Shown: in pieces, positions 59,963-64,000 of the stretch | Position numbering within the stretch: the first letter of the stretch is position 1 | How the letters are laid out: every line of letters begins with the position of its first letter | DNA from: Sphingomonas desiccabilis | Lineage (GTDB): Bacteria; Pseudomonadota; Alphaproteobacteria; Sphingomonadales; Sphingomonadaceae | Reading direction: 5' to 3' | Length of the DNA stretch: 64,000 bases | Assembly (NCBI RefSeq): GCF_004135605.1 | Contig: NZ_SDPT01000002.1 | Span: forward strand, 806,001-870,000 | Position numbers and translations under genes: made by a program | Notes under the pieces: generated by a model | Told to the model about the DNA's origin: nothing | Seen by the model: the letters and a program-made list of their open reading frames with translations, nothing else | Database searches by the model: none

Positions 59963-60610
59963 GTGGACATCATCCTGCTCGGACCGCCGGGCGCCGGCAA
60001 GGGTACGCAGGCGAACCGACTGGAGCACGATCGCGGGATGGTGCAGCTGTCCACCGGCGACATGCTGCGCGCAGCGGTCAAGGCGGGCTCTCCGGTGGGG
60101 CTCAAGGCGAAGGCGGTGATGGAGGCGGGCGAGCTCGTCTCCGACGCGATCGTCTCCGCCCTGATTGGCGAGCGCCTCGACCAGCTTGAGGAAGGGCAGG
60201 GCGCGATCTTCGACGGCTATCCGCGGACCGCGGCTCAGGCCGACGCGCTCGACCTGCTGCTCGAGCATCGCGGCCGCCGCCTTGCCTATGTGATCGAGCT
60301 GGTGGTGGACGAGGATGCGCTGGTCGAGCGCATCGTCGGCCGCTTCACCTGCGCCGTCTGCGGTACGGGCTATCACGACACGTTCAAGCTGCCCAAGGTC
60401 GCCGCGACCTGCGACGTCTGCGGCTCGACCGAGTTCAAGCGCCGCCCCGACGACAACGAGGAAACCGTGCGCACCCGCATGGCCGAGTATCGCGCCAAGA
60501 CCGCGCCGATCCTGCCCGGCTATGAGTCGCGCGGGCTCGTCGAGCGAGTCGACGGCATGGCCGACATGGATACGGTCGGCACTCAGATCGCGGCCATCCT
60601 CGACCGCTGA
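59963..60610 (+). CDS. adk: Adenylate kinase with Cys4 LID
   Basis: Adk interconverts ATP, ADP and AMP. The 215-residue product has the P-loop LLGPPGAGKGTQAN, the AMP-binding IFDGYPRTAAQAD, and a LID with four cysteines, C130, C133, C150 and C153 (TCAVCG and TCDVCG), likely a structural zinc (or iron) site, known in several bacteria including alphaproteobacteria. The start is GTG at 59963, 23 bases after secY, with AGGGG upstream. Confidence 0.95.
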   Translation: MDIILLGPPGAGKGTQANRLEHDRGMVQLSTGDMLRAAVKAGSPVGLKAKAVMEAGELVSDAIVSALIGERLDQLEEGQGAIFDGYPRTAAQADALDLLLEHRGRRLAYVIELVVDEDALVERIVGRFTCAVCGTGYHDTFKLPKVAATCDVCGSTEFKRRPDDNEETVRTRMAEYRAKTAPILPGYESRGLVERVDGMADMDTVGTQIAAILDR

Positions 60611-60646
60611 CGGTTAGGGGGAGCGGGCCACGTCCCACTCCCCATC

Positions 60647-60736
60647 CGTCATCCTGACGAACGTCAGGATCCATTGCCGCTCCGGCAGGAAGCCGGAGCG
60701 TTGCGCGAATGGATGCTGACGTCCGTCAGTATGGCG
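60647..60736. repeat. Intergenic palindromic repeat, family C copy 2
   Basis: The arms CGTCATCCTGACGAACGTCA… (60647–60673) and …GACGTCCGTCAGTATGGCG (60710–60736) are an inverted repeat like that at 19658–19747, with an internal hairpin GCTCCGGC/GCCGGAGC. It lies in the 355-base adk–rpsM gap (60611–60965), which also holds the promoter below. Confidence 0.75.
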
Positions 60737-60803
60737 ACAGGGTCGGCAGCGCCGCCGCGCCCGGGCTCACACGCCTCACCGCAAATTTGGTTCCCCGGGG
60801 CGG

Positions 60804-60832
60804 TTGACAGCTTTCCCGCCGGGGCTTACCTG
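60804..60832 (+). promoter_or_regulatory. Sigma70-like promoter of the alpha operon
   Basis: A consensus TTGACA (60804–60809), a 17-base spacer and TACCTG (60827–60832) read toward rpsM, giving a leader of about 125 bases. The −35 matches perfectly; the −10 is weak. Confidence 0.6.
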
Positions 60833-60965
60833 CGCTTTACCCCGACACACCGGTCCCGGCGGCGCGCACGCGTGTCCGCCGCAATCGTGCGTTTCGGGTC
60901 AACGCTACGAGATGGGGTGCGCGTATAGCCATGCGGTGCCTCGTGGAGCTGGGAGAATAAAGTTC

Positions 60966-61334
60966 ATGGCACGTATCGCGGGTGTTAACATCCCGACCAA
61001 CAAGCGCGTCATCATTGCGCTGCAGTACATCCACGGCATTGGTCCTGCGAAGGCCAAGCAGATCACCGACGCGCTGGGCATCGCTGCCGAGCGTCGCGTG
61101 CAGGACCTGAGCGATCAGGAAGTGCTGCAGATCCGCGAGACGATCGACGCCAGCCACACCGTCGAGGGTGACCTCCGTCGCGAAACCGCGATGAACATCA
61201 AGCGCCTGATGGACCTGGCCTGCTACCGCGGCCTGCGTCATCGCAAGGGCCTGCCGGTCCGTGGCCAGCGCACGCACACCAATGCGCGCACCCGCAAGGG
61301 CAAGGCCAAGCCGATCGCGGGCAAGAAGAAGTAA
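60966..61334 (+). CDS. rpsM: 30S ribosomal protein S13
   Basis: S13 (uS13) bridges the 30S head to the 50S. The 122-residue product begins [20 protein letters not shown] and includes [11 protein letters not shown] and [27 protein letters not shown]. The ATG at 60966 follows a GGAGAATAAAGTTC ribosome-binding region. Confidence 0.97.
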   Translation: MARIAGVNIPTNKRVIIALQYIHGIGPAKAKQITDALGIAAERRVQDLSDQEVLQIRETIDASHTVEGDLRRETAMNIKRLMDLACYRGLRHRKGLPVRGQRTHTNARTRKGKAKPIAGKKK

Positions 61335-61357
61335 GCGCAGCGCGCTTGCTTCTCCGC

Positions 61358-61389
61358 AGGCCGGTGAGAGGCTGAACGCCTCCCGGCCT
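61358..61389 (+). other. Hairpin between rpsM and rpsK
   Basis: AGGCCGG/CCGGCCT encloses a second stem GAGGC/GCCTC, 12 base pairs in all with a 3-base bulge, followed by TCGTCACACG. It occupies the 86-base gap and lacks a T run. Confidence 0.55.
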
Positions 61390-61420
61390 TCGTCACACGA
61401 TATCAGGTCAGGATTACCCC

Positions 61421-61810
61421 ATGGCACAGGCACCGCAGCGCCTTCGTCGGCGCGAACGCAAGAACATCACCGCAGGCGTCGCGCACGTGAACGCCAGCTT
61501 CAACAACACCATGATCACCATCACCGACGCGCAGGGCAACGCGATCAGCTGGTCTTCGGCCGGCATGATGGGCTTCAAGGGTTCGCGTAAGTCGACCCCG
61601 TACGCCGCTCAGGTCGCTGCCGAGGACGCGGGCCGCAAGGCTGCCGACCACGGCGTGCGCACCCTCGAAGTCGAAGTGAAGGGCCCGGGTTCGGGCCGCG
61701 AGTCGGCGCTGCGCGCGCTGCAGGCCGTTGGCTTCCAGATCACGTCGATCCGCGACGTGACCTCGATCCCGCACAACGGCGTGCGCCCCTCCAAGCGCCG
61801 CCGCGTTTGA
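61421..61810 (+). CDS. rpsK: 30S ribosomal protein S11
   Basis: S11 (uS11) is on the 30S platform. The 129-residue product has [45 protein letters not shown], and ends with [18 protein letters not shown]. Standard in every way. Confidence 0.97.
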   Translation: MAQAPQRLRRRERKNITAGVAHVNASFNNTMITITDAQGNAISWSSAGMMGFKGSRKSTPYAAQVAAEDAGRKAADHGVRTLEVEVKGPGSGRESALRALQAVGFQITSIRDVTSIPHNGVRPSKRRRV

Positions 61811-61819
61811 TCGATCCCG

Positions 61820-61856
61820 TCCGGCCGTCGCGACCCTTGTTGGCTGCGCGGCCGGA
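61820..61856 (+). other. Hairpin between rpsK and rpoA
   Basis: TCCGGCCG (61820–61827) pairs with CGGCCGGA (61849–61856) across a 21-base loop. It is in the 98-base gap before rpoA, about 50 bases before the start. Confidence 0.5.
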
Positions 61857-61908
61857 TCGTCATTCGGCGCGGGCAGCCCCCGCCTGCGCCCACAACTAGG
61901 GGAAGCCC

Positions 61909-62973
61909 GTGTCTGTCAACGCTAAGAACTGGCAGGAACTCAAGAAGCCCAGCGGCCTCGAGAAGAAGGCTGGTGGCGATTCCAAGCGCAAGGCGACCTT
62001 CGTTGCCGAGCCGCTGGAGCGTGGCTTCGGCCTGACGCTCGGCAACTCGCTGCGCCGGGTGCTGCTGTCCTCGCTGCAGGGCGCCGCGGTCACCTCCATC
62101 AAGATCGAGAACGTGCTGCACGAGTTCTCGAGCCTGGCGGGCGTGCGCGAGGACGTGACCGACATCGTCCTCAACGTGAAGCAGATCGCGCTCAAGATGC
62201 AGGGCGAGGGCGCCAAGCGCCTCCAGCTGTCGATGACCGGCCCGGCCGAGGTCAAGGCTGGCGACATCGCCGTCTCGGGCGACATCGAGGTGATGAACCC
62301 CGAGCTGGTGATCTGCCACCTCGACGAGGGTGCGACGCTCAACATGGAACTGACCGCCGAGAGCGGGAAGGGCTATGTGCCGGCCGCGAGCAACCGTCCG
62401 GCCGATGCGCCGATCGGCCTGATCCCGGTCGATGCGCTGTTCTCGCCGGTGCGCCAGGTGTCGTACAAGGTCGAGAACACCCGCGTCGGGCAGGAGCTCG
62501 ACTACGACAAGCTGACGCTGACCGTCGAGACCGACGGCACGGTGACCCCGGAGGACGCGATCGCCTATGCCGGCCGCATCCTTCAGGACCAGCTGGCGCT
62601 GTTCGTGCACTTCGACGACTCGTCGGTCACCCGTCAGGCGCCGACCGGCGCCGCGGCTCCGGCACAGGTCGCCGAGGCGGCGGGCGACACCGCCCAGATC
62701 AACCGCTTCCTTCTCAAGAAGGTGGACGAGCTGGAACTGTCGGTGCGTTCGGCGAACTGCCTGAAGAACGACAACATCATCTACATCGGCGATCTGGTTC
62801 AGAAGACCGAGGCAGAGATGCTGCGCACCCCGAACTTCGGCCGCAAGTCGCTCAACGAGATCAAGGAAGTGCTCTCGTCGATGGGTCTGCGCCTCGGCAT
62901 GGAAATCCCGGGCTGGCCGCCCGAGAACATCGAGGAAATGGCCAAGAAGCTCGAGCAGGAAATTATGGGGTGA
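61909..62973 (+). CDS. rpoA: RNA polymerase alpha subunit
   Basis: The alpha subunit starts RNA polymerase assembly and contacts activators and UP elements. The 354-residue product has the N-terminal domain with [34 protein letters not shown], a linker of Ala/Thr/Gln, and the C-terminal domain [36 protein letters not shown]. The start is GTG at 61909 after AGGGGAAG. rpsD is absent from this operon, as in other alphaproteobacteria. rplQ does not follow directly. Confidence 0.97.
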   Translation: MSVNAKNWQELKKPSGLEKKAGGDSKRKATFVAEPLERGFGLTLGNSLRRVLLSSLQGAAVTSIKIENVLHEFSSLAGVREDVTDIVLNVKQIALKMQGEGAKRLQLSMTGPAEVKAGDIAVSGDIEVMNPELVICHLDEGATLNMELTAESGKGYVPAASNRPADAPIGLIPVDALFSPVRQVSYKVENTRVGQELDYDKLTLTVETDGTVTPEDAIAYAGRILQDQLALFVHFDDSSVTRQAPTGAAAPAQVAEAAGDTAQINRFLLKKVDELELSVRSANCLKNDNIIYIGDLVQKTEAEMLRTPNFGRKSLNEIKEVLSSMGLRLGMEIPGWPPENIEEMAKKLEQEIMG

Positions 62974-62979
62974 GGCGCA

Positions 62980-63120
62980 CCGGATCAGCCTCGCTGATCC
63001 GGAGACGCCGAACCCCGGCCGGCGGACCGGTTGCACCGGTCCGTCCGACGTCGCGGCTTTGCCGCGGCGATCTGCTCCACCGAGTAAAGAGGGGGCTCCG
63101 CAGCAATGCGGGGCCCTTTT
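62980..63120 (+). terminator. Three hairpins after rpoA, the last with a T run
   Basis: Three stems follow the rpoA stop: CCGGATCAGC/GCTGATCCGG (62980–63002, loop of 3), CGGACCGG/CCGGTCCG (63023–63043, loop of 5), and a 10-base stem with a GCAA loop (63093–63116) followed directly by TTTTCG. The third has the full form of an intrinsic terminator, so the alpha transcript probably ends, at least in part, before rplQ. Confidence 0.8.
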
Positions 63121-63183
63121 CGATGGCGCGTCGCAGAAGAACTGGCGCCTTGCCCGTCGGAGCAGGTCGGCTATTGTTCGCCG

Positions 63184-63651
63184 GTGTCCCGCTACTCCCT
63201 TTTCGTGCTGATTGTCGGCACCGCAATCGCGGCCGAGGCACTCTATCGTTGGCTGAACCTCTTGGAGGTGAGCTGGAGTTGGTTGTGCGGGAGGGCAACC
63301 GTGCTCACCCTGATAGTGCTCGTTCAAGCTGCGGTTTCGCGCCACGAACAGAGGCGCGAAGCGCGGGGTGAAAGGGCCAGCAGTACGACTCTCATCGCGA
63401 TTGGCGGAATGTTGTTGGGCAGTACCGGCAGCTGGATTTGGGGGTGGAGAGCCATTGACGCGGTCCGGACCGGCGGTGTGGTCGTATCCACAGGACCTGA
63501 TGCTTATACGTTTTGGGACACGAATCCGTCCGGCTTCCTTATCGCTGTGGGCTTTGGACTGGGCGCGCTCCTGCTGTTCCTGGTTATGCTGGTTGGGAGC
63601 ATCTGGATATTCTGTACTTCGATGCGCGCCAGACGAGTCCTTCGATCTTGA
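63184..63651 (+). CDS. Polytopic membrane protein of unknown function between rpoA and rplQ
   Basis: From the GTG at 63184 the product has 155 residues with four hydrophobic segments: [47 protein letters not shown], and a long one, [21 protein letters not shown] longer frame starts at 63106 inside the terminator hairpin, so I prefer 63184. I recognise no family. The second half has lower GC (98 G/C of 180 bases in 63481–63660) and less biased codons than its neighbours, which suggests a late insertion. rpoA and rplQ are normally adjacent. Confidence 0.5.
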   Translation: MSRYSLFVLIVGTAIAAEALYRWLNLLEVSWSWLCGRATVLTLIVLVQAAVSRHEQRREARGERASSTTLIAIGGMLLGSTGSWIWGWRAIDAVRTGGVVVSTGPDAYTFWDTNPSGFLIAVGFGLGALLLFLVMLVGSIWIFCTSMRARRVLRS

Positions 63652-63779
63652 CAAACTGGCGTGTTCCCGCTCTTAGCAGCCGCTTCACGCATTCGTGATC
63701 GGGTTTTGGGTGGTGACCCTGTTTCACCGCCTGGCCGGCAGTACCTTGAACGGCTGTCGGACGAACAAAGGAAATACCC

Positions 63780-64000
63780 ATGCGTCATCGCGTTGGCGGT
63801 CGTAAGCTGCAGCGTACCTCGGCCCATCGTCTGGCCCTGTTCCGCAACATGTCGGCCGCACTGATCAAGCATGAGCAGATCACCACCACCGTCGCCAAGG
63901 CGAAGGAACTGCGTCCCTACGTCGAGAAGCTGGTGACGCTGGCGAAGAAGGGTGGCCTGTCCAACCGTCGTCTCGCCCACGCCCGTCTGCTCGACGACGC
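63780..64000 (+). CDS. rplQ: 50S ribosomal protein L17 (3' end outside window)
   Basis: L17 (bL17) is a 50S protein near the tunnel exit. The first 73 residues are present, beginning [20 protein letters not shown] and then [32 protein letters not shown], typical of L17. The ATG at 63780 is preceded by AAAGGA (63767–63772). The gene is cut by the end of the window. A TTGACA at 63648–63653, at the end of the previous gene, could be the −35 of its own promoter, but the matching −10 is poor. Confidence 0.93.
   Translation, partial: MRHRVGGRKLQRTSAHRLALFRNMSAALIKHEQITTTVAKAKELRPYVEKLVTLAKKGGLSNRRLAHARLLDD

Noticed and set aside
59963..60610. Adk Cys4 LID as an unusual feature or sign of transfer from Gram-positives
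   Set aside because: Cys4 LIDs are known in other alphaproteobacterial adenylate kinases, and the gene is in its normal place after secY.
63106..63183. An earlier start for the membrane gene at 63106
   Set aside because: It begins inside the terminator stem and would add 26 unconserved-looking polar residues; the GTG at 63184 is better placed before the first hydrophobic segment.
61609..63654. A 681-codon minus-strand frame across rpoA and the membrane gene
   Set aside because: Antisense of rpoA; the composition (His/Arg/Asp-rich) is typical of a shadow frame.

Overview
The window is 64 kb of high-GC chromosomal DNA from an alphaproteobacterium, most likely a member of the Sphingomonadales (Sphingomonas or a close relative). 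The grounds are the gene orders (dcw cluster; argS–SPOR–nagZ–scpAB–tatABC; argD–argF–hslO), a GcrA cell-cycle regulator, an rpoA operon without rpsD, and ribosomal and division proteins of alphaproteobacterial type. Almost everything is core chromosome. I see no transposase, phage, CRISPR array, tRNA or rRNA.

Layout. 1–13.7 kb: the division and cell-wall (dcw) cluster, murE(end)-murF-mraY-murD-ftsW-murG-murC-small ORF-murB-ddl-ftsQ-ftsA-ftsZ, most junctions overlapping by 1–4 bases, closed by a hairpin. 13.8–19.6 kb: a secreted TPR/SPOR protein, a dGTPase-like HD hydrolase, argS and a membrane-anchored SPOR protein. 19.8–23.9 kb: nagZ, scpA, scpB, tatA, tatB, tatC. 24.2–29.5 kb (minus strand): a beta-lactamase-fold serine hydrolase, parE, an alpha/beta hydrolase and gcrA. 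29.6–34.5 kb: an ABC-2 permease, argD, argF, hslO and a DUF3617-like secreted protein. 34.8–37.4 kb: small orphan genes, an M28 peptidase and a universal stress protein. 37.5–43.4 kb: pyruvate dehydrogenase E2, a small membrane protein, a thioesterase, lipoamide dehydrogenase, two lipoproteins and an amidohydrolase. 43.5–64 kb: the str, S10, spc and alpha ribosomal operons, running rpsL-rpsG-fusA-tuf, rpsJ to secY-adk, then rpsM-rpsK-rpoA, an unknown membrane gene and rplQ (cut by the window end).

How the parts work together. The first third makes lipid II, flips and polymerises it, and assembles the FtsZ/FtsA/FtsQ/FtsW septum; the SPOR proteins and NagZ probably act on septal or recycled peptidoglycan. 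ScpAB and ParE serve chromosome compaction and decatenation. GcrA, with CcrM methylation of GANTC sites, is the likely cell-cycle control; two GANTC sites lie in the ftsA–ftsZ gap. The last third is translation, protein export and transcription (rpoA).

Main points of interest: (1) ribosomal protein S12 carries Arg at position 88, a classical streptomycin-resistance substitution, as its natural residue; (2) nearly every intercistronic gap longer than about 75 bases in the ribosomal operons holds a strong RNA hairpin, several followed by U runs just upstream of the next gene; (3) an unknown, lower-GC membrane protein gene separates rpoA from rplQ behind a terminator; (4) at least three families of intergenic imperfect palindromes recur between genes; (5) S5 has an RGG-rich N-terminal extension. 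I did not find a clear new multi-gene system; the best candidates for new biology are the hairpin pattern and the rpoA–rplQ insertion.
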